A stretch of 64,000 bases of DNA from an uncultured Lachnospiraceae bacterium (GTDB taxonomy: Bacteria > Bacillota > Clostridia > Lachnospirales > Lachnospiraceae): the NCBI GenBank assembly GCA_900539175.1, contig UQAW01000004.1, positions 37,072 to 101,071 of the forward strand, read 5' to 3'. The position numbers and the translations under genes were made by a program. A model generated the notes under the pieces. That model was not told where the DNA came from. It did no database searches and was given only the letters and a program-made list of their open reading frames with translations. Positions 27,008-36,737 of this stretch are shown here, in pieces (positions within the stretch are counted from its first letter, which is position 1; the number at the start of each line of letters is the position of its first letter).

Positions 27008-28008
27008 TGGGCGATATGCCATTGATTTCAGTGATTGTTCCGGTATATAAGGTGGAAGCGTATCTGGCAAGATGTATCGAATCGATTATCAGACAAACCT
27101 ATGAAAATATTGAAATCATATTGGTGGATGATGGAAGTCCGGATCGCTGCGGTATCATCTGTGATGAATATGCAAAAAAGGATCATCGAATCCAGGTGAT
27201 TCATAAAGAAAACGGCGGCCCGGGACCATCGACAGCCAGAAATGCGGGTCTGGATGCTGCCCGGGGAGTTTATATCAGCTTTGTGGACCCTGATGACTGT
27301 ATGCATCCCAAAATGCTGGAGACGTTATATGCGGCGATGGACTGTCGTGAGGATGTCATAGTTGTTTGTAAATATTATTTACTTCCGGATACTGCGGCTG
27401 ATGAATACGATAAGTTTTTCAGGCAGAAAGAAGAGAACTCTGAGAGGAAGATCTCATCTCCGGAAGAATTTATGGAATATGCGATAACCAGCAGGGAATA
27501 TCAGTCCGTATTATGGAATAAGCTGTTTCCTGAAAAATTATTTCAGGAGGGAAGCGTTCGTTTTGTGGAAGGGGTATTTCACGAAGATATCATGGTTGCG
27601 GTGCAGTTAATCCTGAATGCCCGGGAAATCGTTGAAATATCGGATCATTTATATGTATATACCCAGCGGGAGTGCAGTACTATGCACAGTTTTTCTGCAA
27701 AAAGAAGTTCAGATGCATTGGATGCATATATATTTGAAACAGCATGTTTGAAAAAATATGGGGCAAAAGGAATTTCCCGAAAAATGGCATTATATAAATT
27801 GGATCAAATTGTGTTCCGATATATTGATTATAAAGAAAACTATCCGGAGGACTTATCAATCAGGAAGATGGTACATAAAAAATATAAAAAAATGTACTGG
27901 CAGGCATTTTCATATTTGACGTTCAAAGAGAAGATTGACAGGTTTCTTTATTACATCAGTCCGGAACTGCATGAGAAAATTTATCCCCATAAAGAACAGA
28001 AGAATTGA
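27004..28008 (+). CDS. Glycosyltransferase family 2
   Basis: 334 residues. MPLISVIVPVYKVEAYLARC, DDGSPDRCGIICDEYA and HKENGG are shared almost unchanged with the next gene. The acceptor loop reads GGPGPSTARNAGL, with an insertion where relatives have GVSSARN, and VDPDDC stands at the metal site. Overlap with the LicD stop is 4 bases (ATGA). Confidence 0.87.
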   Translation: MMGDMPLISVIVPVYKVEAYLARCIESIIRQTYENIEIILVDDGSPDRCGIICDEYAKKDHRIQVIHKENGGPGPSTARNAGLDAARGVYISFVDPDDCMHPKMLETLYAAMDCREDVIVVCKYYLLPDTAADEYDKFFRQKEENSERKISSPEEFMEYAITSREYQSVLWNKLFPEKLFQEGSVRFVEGVFHEDIMVAVQLILNAREIVEISDHLYVYTQRECSTMHSFSAKRSSDALDAYIFETACLKKYGAKGISRKMALYKLDQIVFRYIDYKENYPEDLSIRKMVHKKYKKMYWQAFSYLTFKEKIDRFLYYISPELHEKIYPHKEQKN

Positions 28009-28022
28009 GAGGAATCGAAAAA

Positions 28023-28982
28023 ATGAGCAAGGAGCCATTAATATCCGTTATCATTCCCGTATATCGTGTGGAACGCTTTTTAAGCAGATGCATCGATTCT
28101 GTGATTGGACAGACATATAAAAATCTTGAGATTATACTGGTGGACGATGGAAGCCCGGATCGCTGCGGGGATATCTGCGATGAATATGCATGTAAGGATC
28201 AGAGAATCAAGGTGATTCATAAGGAGAACGGCGGGGTGTCTTCTGCGAGAAATGCGGGATTGGATATCGCAAAGGGAGCGTATGTCACCTTTATAGATTC
28301 GGATGATTATTGGGACAAGCATTATATGGATGAAATGTTAAGACTTCTCAGGAAACATGATGCAGATATTGTAAGATGCGATAATATATCTGTATTTGAA
28401 GATGGGCGGGTTGACAATTGCGAGCCGCGCTTTGAGGAAGTCTGTTTTACAGCAGAGGATGAAAGAAATTATAGTCATCCATACTATAGATTGGCATGTC
28501 ATATGCTGTTGATCAGCAGAAAGCTGATCACAGATGAGATCCGATTTGATACTACACTTGCGGTTGGAGAAGACAGTGTATTTGTAACCCAGTTACTCTT
28601 GAATTCCCGAAAGGGTATTGTATATACACCTCAGAAGTTATATTATTTTGTTCAACACGATGACAGTTCCCGTTATCAGAAGAATAATAGTTTGCTGGAG
28701 GCATTTTATATCAGACAGCATCTTGATTTACCGGAGAAGGTCTATCAATCCTGGGCTTCGGATTTTGCAGAACGGTGCTGTATCGAATATATTGCACTTT
28801 TGAAAGAAGGCGTCCATGAAAATAAAGAACGGATGCAGCAGATTGTTCAGTATATAAAAGAATATAAAACATATGGAGAACATGCCTTAGGAAACGGTGG
28901 GTTTGCCAGAATGCTTTTCCGGATGTTGTGTGGTTCTCCAAAACTTTTTAATTTGATATATAAGACACGTTACAGGAATTAG
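28023..28982 (+). CDS. Glycosyltransferase family 2
   Basis: About 319 residues, a close paralogue of the preceding gene over its first 110 residues (LISVIIPVYRVERFLSRC, DDGSPDRCGDICDEYA, IDSDDYW). The C-terminal half is different. The ATG at 28023 has an agagg site 10 bases upstream and is preferred over the TTG at 28005. Confidence 0.87.
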   Translation: MSKEPLISVIIPVYRVERFLSRCIDSVIGQTYKNLEIILVDDGSPDRCGDICDEYACKDQRIKVIHKENGGVSSARNAGLDIAKGAYVTFIDSDDYWDKHYMDEMLRLLRKHDADIVRCDNISVFEDGRVDNCEPRFEEVCFTAEDERNYSHPYYRLACHMLLISRKLITDEIRFDTTLAVGEDSVFVTQLLLNSRKGIVYTPQKLYYFVQHDDSSRYQKNNSLLEAFYIRQHLDLPEKVYQSWASDFAERCCIEYIALLKEGVHENKERMQQIVQYIKEYKTYGEHALGNGGFARMLFRMLCGSPKLFNLIYKTRYRN

Positions 28983-29021
28983 AGTAGTAGAGTGTGTCTG
29001 CATTTTATAAAGGAATAAAAA

Positions 29022-30161
29022 ATGATTAAAGTAGCGATTGTTACAAAAAAAATGGTAATCGGCGGAACGGAAAAAGCATTGATTCCGATGTTAAAACAGT
29101 TTGACCCGCAGGAATATGAAGTGGATCTTTACTTACAGGAGCCGGGCGGTGCATTGTATGAAGAACTTCCGGAATGGGTTCATCCGATTAAGCTGCCTGT
29201 CTTTGGTGAAATGTCTTTGAAAGATAAGATACGCCATCCGCTGCGGCTGGCAGATGCAATGTTAAAAAGAGCAGCCATGAATGAAGACGAGCCATATTAT
29301 AAACAGTGCGAGCGGGCATGTCATTGTATGCCGATGGTCGAAAAGGAATACGATATTGCGATTGCCTATCACGCACCGGATGCGGTTCCGTTCTTTTATG
29401 TAATTCATAATATGAAAGCACGTAAGAAAATCATGTGGCTGCATTTTGATATTGAACAAACAAATGCTGTAAATGCCCTGGCAAAAAAATATTTCAGCAA
29501 GTATGATAAAATCTTTGCTGTTTCGAATCAGGCAAAAGAGACTTTTGAGCGGAACTACCCAGAAATGGCTGATAAGTCGGAAGTGTTCTACAATCTGGTA
29601 GATACGGAAGGAATCATCAGGCAGTCTGAGTGCGCCCCTTCTTATCAGGATGCATTTTCCGGCATACGGATTCTTTCGATTGGAAGACTGACGGAGCCAA
29701 AGGGCTATGATTTATTCCTGCCTGTGCTCCGCAGACTGTTGGATGAGGGATACGATTTACGGTTTTATATCTGCGGAGACGGAGAAAAACGTCAGGAGCT
29801 GGAAGGGCAGATCAGGCAGCTTCAGTTAGACGACCGCGTGCTGCTGCTGGGAATGCAGAGTAATCCATATGGATTTTTGAAAGATTGTGATATCTATGTT
29901 CAGCCTTCCCGCTTTGAGGCATTTTGCACGACAACCAATGAAGCAAGGATTTTCTGCAAGCCGGTTGTTGTTACGGATGTCTGTGGAATGCGGGAGCAGT
30001 TTGAGGATCACGTAAACGGTACGATTGTCCCATTGAATGAAGACGCGTTGTATCATGGCGTGAAAGAGCTGGTGGAGGATGGAAAGCTCCGGGAAATCTA
30101 TAGGGACAATTTGGCGGCATTGAAACTTGACAGGAAGATTGATCTAAAAAAATTATTTTAA
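29022..30161 (+). CDS. Glycosyltransferase family 4
   Basis: The 379-residue GT-B enzyme has MVIGGTEKALIPML as the N-terminal loop, ILSIGRLTEPKGYDLF and CGDGEKRQEL. Glu299 to Glu307 (EAFCTTTNE) form the EX7E pair. It is the seventh transferase after the EpsG polymerase; its product is probably the outer part of the repeat unit. It ends 13 bases before the cytidylyltransferase gene. Confidence 0.86.
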   Translation: MIKVAIVTKKMVIGGTEKALIPMLKQFDPQEYEVDLYLQEPGGALYEELPEWVHPIKLPVFGEMSLKDKIRHPLRLADAMLKRAAMNEDEPYYKQCERACHCMPMVEKEYDIAIAYHAPDAVPFFYVIHNMKARKKIMWLHFDIEQTNAVNALAKKYFSKYDKIFAVSNQAKETFERNYPEMADKSEVFYNLVDTEGIIRQSECAPSYQDAFSGIRILSIGRLTEPKGYDLFLPVLRRLLDEGYDLRFYICGDGEKRQELEGQIRQLQLDDRVLLLGMQSNPYGFLKDCDIYVQPSRFEAFCTTTNEARIFCKPVVVTDVCGMREQFEDHVNGTIVPLNEDALYHGVKELVEDGKLREIYRDNLAALKLDRKIDLKKLF

Positions 30162-30174
30162 TAATGAGGAAAAT

Positions 30175-30855
30175 ATGAATATTGCTATGATTCTTGCCGG
30201 AGGAAAAGGCAGCCGGTCAGGACTTAATTATCCAAAACAATTTTATGAGGTGCAGGGGAAGCCGGTATTGGTATATACGCTTGAGAAGTTTCAGGCGGCT
30301 CCTTCCATAGATTCTATCTGCGTAGTCTGTGCAGAGGAATGGAAAGAAGAAGTATGGTCTTATAAAAAACAATTTCATATCGAGAAATTATGTGGAGTAG
30401 TTACCGGAGGTACCACCGGCTTGAAGTCGGCATATAACGGTTTACTTGGTATGGAATGGGCTTCCGAAAATGATTTTGTGTTGATTCACGATGCGGTGAG
30501 ACCGTTTATTGATCAGAAGGTGATTGAAGATAACATTGCAGTGGCGCATAAATATGGTCTTGCCATGACAGCGGTGGATTGTGTGGAAACATTGGTTTAT
30601 GCTGAGGATGGCTGCTATGCCGAACGTTCTATCCCGCGTGATGGGCTGAAACGTATACAGACACCTCAAACATTCAGGATAGGAGATATTCTGAAATTAT
30701 TCAGTCACACAGATTTGGATGCCAGTAAAGAGCCGTCGGCTTTCGCTTTATGGATGGCAGCAGGAAATCCGATTTACTGTTCGAAAGGAAATGAAAAAAA
30801 TATTAAACTGACATACCCGGAAGATATTGACTATTTTACAAGATTGTTCTCTTGA
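30175..30855 (+). CDS. IspD/TarI-like cytidylyltransferase
   Basis: 226 residues. The nucleotide motif is LAGGKGSRSGLNYPKQF, followed by VLIHDAVRPFI and a KRIQTPQTF motif, matching the IspD/TarI group. IspD makes CDP-methylerythritol and TarI makes CDP-ribitol. Inside a polysaccharide locus with a LicD protein, a polyol-phosphate role is the better reading. No TarJ-type reductase is seen nearby, so the polyol phosphate would have to come from elsewhere. Confidence 0.82.
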   Translation: MNIAMILAGGKGSRSGLNYPKQFYEVQGKPVLVYTLEKFQAAPSIDSICVVCAEEWKEEVWSYKKQFHIEKLCGVVTGGTTGLKSAYNGLLGMEWASENDFVLIHDAVRPFIDQKVIEDNIAVAHKYGLAMTAVDCVETLVYAEDGCYAERSIPRDGLKRIQTPQTFRIGDILKLFSHTDLDASKEPSAFALWMAAGNPIYCSKGNEKNIKLTYPEDIDYFTRLFS

Positions 30856-30897
30856 GAATTTTAGTTTCTTAAGAATTGTGTTTCAGAAGGAGAGTTT

Positions 30898-32415
30898 ATG
30901 AAATTTAAACGTAGTATAAAAAATATTATGATGGCAGTTATCTCGCAGATTATTGGTGTGGCGCTTGCCATTATGATTCCAAGATTGGTTATTACCGGAT
31001 ATGGTTCAGAGGTAAATGGATTGCTGAGTACCATCGGGAACATCTATACTTATCTGGCGTTAATCGAGACAGGTATCGGAACAGTTGCAGTTCAGGCGCT
31101 TTATAAGCCGGTGGTGGAAGATGACAAAAAGAGAATCAGTCAGATTGTGGCTGCAACCCGTCGGTATTATCATAAATTTACAACATTCTATTTTATTGCA
31201 ATGGTGATTGCCTCATTTTTGTTTCCTTTTATTTATGCGGGAGAAATTAAGTATTGGGCGATTGTGGCAATTATGCTGCTTCAGGGGATGGCAAGTGTTC
31301 TTAACTACTGGCTTATAGGAGCCTATGGACCGATATTGAATGCAGAAGGCAAAAATTATGTTGATAACAGAGTAAAAATGTTCACAACAATTTTGACGAA
31401 TGTAGTCAAGATTATATTGGTTAGCAGACTGGTAAATATTGTACTCTTGCAGTTGAGCTATTTTATTATCTCGATGATTTCCATTGGCATTTATCTGGTT
31501 TATTTTAAAGTGAATTATAAATGGCTGGATTTTAAAGAAGAAGCAGATATGGGAGCTTTGAGTGAGCGGAACTCTATGGTACTTCACCAGATAACCACTC
31601 TGATAACCACCAATACAGACACAATTGTTATTTCAATCTTTTGCGGTCTGAAAATGGCAAGTGTATATGCGATTTATAATCTGATCTTTGGGCAGATGAG
31701 TTCTATGTTCAGTATTATTTTTAATTCGGTCAGTTTTACTTTGGGACAGACGTTTAATGAAAATCGGAGTAGATACTTAAGACTGCATGATACTTATAAA
31801 ACCTGCTATTGCTGCACTGTGTATGCAATTTATTCTATAGGGTATATTCTGATTCTTCCTTTTGTGTCACTCTATACAAAAGGTGTTACAGATATTCCAT
31901 ATGTAGATATAGGAATTGCCTTTTTGTTTGCTTTAAATAATATTTTGTGGAACTGTCGTCAGACAGAAAATAATTTGATCTATGTTGCAGGTCATGTTAA
32001 AAAAACAGTTTCACGTAACATAGCAGAGTCTACGATTAATATTCTGGCATCTTTGCTTTTTGTTCACTTTTGGGGAATCTATGGTGTACTTTTGGGAACA
32101 ACGCTGGCATTTCTGTACAGAACCAATGATGTGTTGTTATATGTAAATCATCGGATTTTAGACAGAAGCGCAAAACGTTCTTATATTACGGTAATTACAA
32201 ATTTTGTTTTGTTTGGCGGAGCAGTTGTAGTAGAGAAACTTTTACATAACTACCTGATGCAGACAATTACAAATTATTTTATCTTTATTAAATGGGGATT
32301 TATCATTGCCATTCCTACGGTTATCGTTTTCTTTGTTGTCAATTTTATTACAAATATAGATGCAGGACGTTTTCTTCTGGAAATCGTAAAAAGGCACATA
32401 CCCGCGAAGCATTAA
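30898..32415 (+). CDS. Wzx-type polysaccharide flippase
   Basis: The 505-residue membrane protein has 12 or so helices of the oligosaccharide flippase fold. It begins MKFKRSIKNIMMAVISQIIG, with RLVITGYGSEVNGLLSTI next. It is predicted to carry the lipid-linked repeat unit across the membrane to the EpsG polymerase. A strong aaggag site precedes the ATG. Confidence 0.85.
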   Translation: MKFKRSIKNIMMAVISQIIGVALAIMIPRLVITGYGSEVNGLLSTIGNIYTYLALIETGIGTVAVQALYKPVVEDDKKRISQIVAATRRYYHKFTTFYFIAMVIASFLFPFIYAGEIKYWAIVAIMLLQGMASVLNYWLIGAYGPILNAEGKNYVDNRVKMFTTILTNVVKIILVSRLVNIVLLQLSYFIISMISIGIYLVYFKVNYKWLDFKEEADMGALSERNSMVLHQITTLITTNTDTIVISIFCGLKMASVYAIYNLIFGQMSSMFSIIFNSVSFTLGQTFNENRSRYLRLHDTYKTCYCCTVYAIYSIGYILILPFVSLYTKGVTDIPYVDIGIAFLFALNNILWNCRQTENNLIYVAGHVKKTVSRNIAESTINILASLLFVHFWGIYGVLLGTTLAFLYRTNDVLLYVNHRILDRSAKRSYITVITNFVLFGGAVVVEKLLHNYLMQTITNYFIFIKWGFIIAIPTVIVFFVVNFITNIDAGRFLLEIVKRHIPAKH

Positions 32416-32433
32416 ATTAAGAGAGGAGCAGTT

Positions 32434-33465
32434 ATGGAACAAAAGAAAACCCGGCTTGCAGCAGGGAGCAGAAGATTAGACTATCTGGACAACACCAAAG
32501 CATTTGCAATGCTTATGGTAGTTCTGGGACATTGTTCGCTTGTCAATACCTACCCGGTCCTTTATCAGTGGATTGGTTCTTTCCATGTACCAGTGTTTTT
32601 TGTGATATCGGGTATTTTATTGGGAATAAAAAAAGAGCGTAAAGGTGATGTAACATATGATCTGGCAAAAAAGCTTAAGACATACATGCTTCCCTTTTAT
32701 GTGTTTTCCTTGTTGAATATCTTTGTTGTGGGCGGGTTGAAGTATCTTGCTGACACAAACGAAGGAGTAACATTTGTAAAAGACTGGTTGTTCAATGTTT
32801 TAATGCTCAATGGGCGTGCGGCGAATTGGTTTTTGTCATGCTTGTTTTTAGCCGAATTGATCTTTATCTTTGAATTAAGACATTTCCGTTTGGAAATTGC
32901 GGCAGCAGTAAATGTAGTTTTGGCAGCAGCAGCACTTGTGTTACCTCATAATGTTACGATTGTACTGGTTTTCTTTGAAAGTTTTCAGGGGCTGTTATGT
33001 TTAAATGCCGGATACCTGTTATACATAAAAAGGAATTGGCTGAAAGAGCATATAAAACAGGGAATTTTTCTATTATTAGCCATTGCCTATATTATAATTC
33101 TTGTTCTAAATGGAAATACGGCAATGAATGGGCTTGAGTCTGGAAACTATCCTTTCCTGTATTATTTTGAGATTCTTCTGGGTTCTATCGTAATTCTTGT
33201 GATATTCAGAAAAATCGCATCCAGGCCTTTAAAGCTGATCACATGGATTGGACAAAATACGATTGTTCTTCTGACTACACATCAGACAGTATTGGAACTG
33301 ATCTGGGTTATTGATGAACATTCATTTGGATTGCTGAATAAAATGAATGGTGCATTGCCTTTTGTACTTTGTATGATTGTAGTTCTGATTGAAATACCTG
33401 TGATATGGATTTGTAATCACTATTTGTATTTTCTCTTTGGAAAAAAGAAGCCCGGAACAATGTGA
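32434..33465 (+). CDS. Acyltransferase 3 family membrane protein
   Basis: 343 residues with about ten helices. RRLDYLDNTKAFAMLMVVLGHCS contains the family His, and FHVPVFFVISGILLG is the second hallmark. Such proteins O-acetylate sugars. This is one of three family members in the locus (also 41668 and 49275), so the polymer is probably heavily acylated. The gaggag site is clear. Confidence 0.82.
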   Translation: MEQKKTRLAAGSRRLDYLDNTKAFAMLMVVLGHCSLVNTYPVLYQWIGSFHVPVFFVISGILLGIKKERKGDVTYDLAKKLKTYMLPFYVFSLLNIFVVGGLKYLADTNEGVTFVKDWLFNVLMLNGRAANWFLSCLFLAELIFIFELRHFRLEIAAAVNVVLAAAALVLPHNVTIVLVFFESFQGLLCLNAGYLLYIKRNWLKEHIKQGIFLLLAIAYIIILVLNGNTAMNGLESGNYPFLYYFEILLGSIVILVIFRKIASRPLKLITWIGQNTIVLLTTHQTVLELIWVIDEHSFGLLNKMNGALPFVLCMIVVLIEIPVIWICNHYLYFLFGKKKPGTM

Positions 33466-33497
33466 AATCCATATAGTTGCATAGTGGAGGGAAAAGA

Positions 33498-35129
33498 ATG
33501 TGCACAGTATTGAAAGATTTTTACAATAACATAGGAAAGAAAGTCAGTTTCTGGCTGCCGCTGATCTTGTTTTCGATTGCAGGTTATGGATTTTCCATAT
33601 GTAACAGAACGGTAAGTGTCGATGATCTGGCTGGAGATGTTTATTTGGGAAGCCAGAAAGCGATGTTGGCGGCTACAAGATGGGGGCAGGTATTTTGGAT
33701 GAAAGTGGTATCTATTCCTGTTTTTTCCCCATTTATTAATAAGTTTCTGGGAGTCTGCTTTTTTTTCTGTGCAGCCTGTGTTATGGCATGTATTTTTTAT
33801 TACCTGAAAAAAGGTGAACAGCAAGTCTGGTCTTATACGGTTATGGCATCAATATTGCTTACCTATCCTTTGATGAATGAAATCTGGGAATTTAATGGTG
33901 CCAATATGATAGTAACCGGTAATCTTCTGTTGGCTGCACTTGTACTACTGGGGATATTAACATCCTCTGCTTCACAGTGGAAAGTACTCCTTTGTTCAGG
34001 GGTCGTACTTTCTATTGTGGTGTCCAGTTATGAATCGGGAGCTTTTGCATATGTAACCGCAGTCTGTGCAATCTTATTTTATAAATATTGTATCACAGAT
34101 CAGAAGAAATCCTCCTGGACGAAGTGGTTTTTGGAAGGGATTAAATTTGCTGTGCCGTTGGTTATTGCTGTGATGCTGCGGTTTATTATAGGGGGATTCT
34201 TAATCTGGGTAAACCATCTGTCGTATAGAAGTAACGGAAATACGGAAATAGGATGGGGCAATCAGTCAGTACCTGATACCATAATATCCGTATTGAAATC
34301 CATAGGGATAGGGTATGGTTTTCGCGGCTTGGTCTATTTCCCTATAACAGTTTTTGTAGGAATGGCAGTCTTATTTGTCATTATATGTATCGTTATGGTC
34401 TGTAGACAGAGAAGAATACTTCCTGTAATTCTGGGGGGGATCGTAGTGCTGTCTCTGTTCTTACTGCCGATGATTCAGGGAAGTTCCATGCAATATCGTA
34501 CCGCTCAGACAATCACTGTGTTTGTAGCTTTTGCAGCATTTCTGGTGATGGAGTTTGCGTTTTCCTTGAAACGAAAGTGGATAAGGGCAGGAAGCGTGGT
34601 AATTGGTCTGTTTCTTGCATGGCATCAGAGTGCTTACTTAAATCAGGTTTTTGCATTGAATAATCAGCGTTCTGATAATGAGATTGCTGTTGTACATGAG
34701 ATCGGTCCCCGCTTATTGAGAGATTTTGAGAAAAAGGAAATAGTATTTGTGGGGAATTATGATATGGGAGAATGGATACAGTCTAAAATCACGGTGAATG
34801 AAGATACCTTATCTGGAAAGTTGTATTCAAAAATATTGGGGAGAGGACAAACAGAGCAGTATGATCCAAGTGAGGATGAGTTCATTGGAACAAACGTGAA
34901 TTCTGTATTGGAATGGTCAAGTTATGCATTTGGGAACCAGAGTATGATGGAGGAGTTGTTTTCCTATTGCGGATACGACATTCAGGTAATGGAACCGTTT
35001 TCCTGGGAACGTTATGAGAACATCTGTCAGATTGCGTATGAAAAAGGGATGAAGCCTTTTGAAATAGCAGATATGGGTGATTATCTTGTTGTATGTCTGG
35101 GAAAGTTGGAAAGGGATGCCAAACAGTAA
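33498..35129 (+). CDS. GtrII-like glucosyltransferase (1)
   Basis: About 543 residues with around ten membrane helices and a soluble C-terminal part of about 140 residues. The N-terminal region has the acidic loop CNRTVSVDDLAGDVYLGS and RWGQVFWMK typical of GtrII-type transferases, which move glucose from lipid-linked glucose to O-antigen-like chains. The ATG at 33498 has an upstream ggaggg site and replaces the TTG at 33477. Together with GtrA and GtrB downstream it forms a glucosylation cassette. Confidence 0.72.
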   Translation: MCTVLKDFYNNIGKKVSFWLPLILFSIAGYGFSICNRTVSVDDLAGDVYLGSQKAMLAATRWGQVFWMKVVSIPVFSPFINKFLGVCFFFCAACVMACIFYYLKKGEQQVWSYTVMASILLTYPLMNEIWEFNGANMIVTGNLLLAALVLLGILTSSASQWKVLLCSGVVLSIVVSSYESGAFAYVTAVCAILFYKYCITDQKKSSWTKWFLEGIKFAVPLVIAVMLRFIIGGFLIWVNHLSYRSNGNTEIGWGNQSVPDTIISVLKSIGIGYGFRGLVYFPITVFVGMAVLFVIICIVMVCRQRRILPVILGGIVVLSLFLLPMIQGSSMQYRTAQTITVFVAFAAFLVMEFAFSLKRKWIRAGSVVIGLFLAWHQSAYLNQVFALNNQRSDNEIAVVHEIGPRLLRDFEKKEIVFVGNYDMGEWIQSKITVNEDTLSGKLYSKILGRGQTEQYDPSEDEFIGTNVNSVLEWSSYAFGNQSMMEELFSYCGYDIQVMEPFSWERYENICQIAYEKGMKPFEIADMGDYLVVCLGKLERDAKQ

Positions 35130-35159
35130 GGGATCTGAATTGGAGGATTACATATTATT

Positions 35160-36719
35160 ATGGGAAAAAACATCGTTGCGTATTACAAAGGTAAAATAAA
35201 AAAAGAATGGAAAATAGCATTTTTTTCTACCTTGGCTATTGGAATATTAATACATATTTATAAATTCACGAATACGCTGCCAAATCGTGATGCAGTATAT
35301 AATTATTATGCGGATCAAAATATCGTGGGATCCGGACGCTGGTTTTTAACTGTTGCAAGCGGACTTAGTTCCTGGTTTGATCTGCCATGGATAAACGGTT
35401 TACTTTCTATTATTTTCATTGGGATTGCTGCAGCAGTAATCGTAGATGTTTTTGATTTACAGAATCCGGTACTGATTGGATTGATCGCAGCATTATTAGT
35501 TTCTTTTCCGGGAATTACAGAAACATTTTTCTTTGAGTATACGGCAGATGGATATATGGTGGCCATGCTGCTTGCCGCACTTGCAGTAAGGGTTTCCAAA
35601 ATCAGGAGCGATCGTAAAAAATCTAACTGGGTATCCATTGGTTTTGCAATGGTTTGTATTTGTTTCACCTGTGGAATATATCAATCGTATGTTTCTTTTG
35701 CTTTGATTTTAGCTATTTGTTATTTTGTATATGAGCTATTGGAAGATAAGTATTCAAAAAAGGAATATATGCGCTGGATTGGAAGCCAGGTTTTTATTTA
35801 TGGCGTAGGATTAGTTTCCTATTATGTAATTTGGAAGGTTTGTCTGGTTTTAGAGCATACTCAGGTCAATCACTATCAGGGAATTGATCAGGTTGTTTTA
35901 GATTTTAAAAATATCCTGCTGGGAATCAAAAATTCAATAAAATCCACCGCATTATTTTTCTTCCAGTACAATGTTTTGGAACAGGGATGGACGTTATATG
36001 CTGTTTTAAATGCTGCATTTTTAGTAAGCCTGCTCATCGTATTGTATGCTGCGGTACGAAACAGTGGGCTTTGGAAAAGACATTTTTCTTTTGCTATGTT
36101 TATTCTTGCATTTGTAGCAATTCCGTTTGCGGCATGTATCTGGTATTTTGCTTCCCAGGGAATAACAGAGTATCGCCCCATGATGCTTCAGAGTTTGTGT
36201 CTGCTTTATATTTTTGAGGCGATTCTGGCTGATCGGTGGCTGAAAAACCGTTGGAGTAATTTTATAGGGCTTCTTTTGAGTGTTATTGTTTTTAACTTTG
36301 GTATTCAGGCGAATATATGTTATTATTATTTGGACAAGTGCCATGAGTTTTCTTATGCGATGGGAGCTGAAATGATGACACGGATTCATATGCTGGATGA
36401 AGGAAATCTCAAAAAAATAGCAATTGTTGGAACTACATATCCTCAGACAAAATTACAGGATGAACCAGGGGCAAAAGACCTTTATAATTTTATTCCGTCA
36501 TTGGAAAAAAATATCCTGTTTAATCAGGAACATGCAGTGTTGTTTTTGGAACATGTATTTGAATGTAAATTAAGTGCGGTCGGCAACAGTGAATTAGAGA
36601 AGCTGGGAAATTCCCCGGAAGTGAAAAATATGGATAATTGGCCGGCGAAAGATTCGATTCAGGTTATAGGTGAAACAGTAGTTATTAAGTTGGCAGAAGT
36701 GGAAGATTCTGAAGAATAG
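35160..36719 (+). CDS. GtrII-like glucosyltransferase (2)
   Basis: 519 residues of the same design as the preceding gene: hydrophobic helices, an acidic first loop (TLPNRDAVYNYYADQN, then GSGRWFLTVASG) and FPGITETFFFEYTADGYM. Two such proteins side by side, sharing one GtrA/GtrB pair, suggest two different positions of glucose (or related sugar) addition. Confidence 0.74.
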   Translation: MGKNIVAYYKGKIKKEWKIAFFSTLAIGILIHIYKFTNTLPNRDAVYNYYADQNIVGSGRWFLTVASGLSSWFDLPWINGLLSIIFIGIAAAVIVDVFDLQNPVLIGLIAALLVSFPGITETFFFEYTADGYMVAMLLAALAVRVSKIRSDRKKSNWVSIGFAMVCICFTCGIYQSYVSFALILAICYFVYELLEDKYSKKEYMRWIGSQVFIYGVGLVSYYVIWKVCLVLEHTQVNHYQGIDQVVLDFKNILLGIKNSIKSTALFFFQYNVLEQGWTLYAVLNAAFLVSLLIVLYAAVRNSGLWKRHFSFAMFILAFVAIPFAACIWYFASQGITEYRPMMLQSLCLLYIFEAILADRWLKNRWSNFIGLLLSVIVFNFGIQANICYYYLDKCHEFSYAMGAEMMTRIHMLDEGNLKKIAIVGTTYPQTKLQDEPGAKDLYNFIPSLEKNILFNQEHAVLFLEHVFECKLSAVGNSELEKLGNSPEVKNMDNWPAKDSIQVIGETVVIKLAEVEDSEE

Positions 36720-36737
36720 TGCAGGAGGAATCAGTAA

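Noticed and set aside
30175..30855. Assignment as the housekeeping IspD
   Set aside because: Placement between capsule GT4 and Wzx genes with a LicD protein makes a CDP-polyol role more likely, though IspD activity cannot be excluded.
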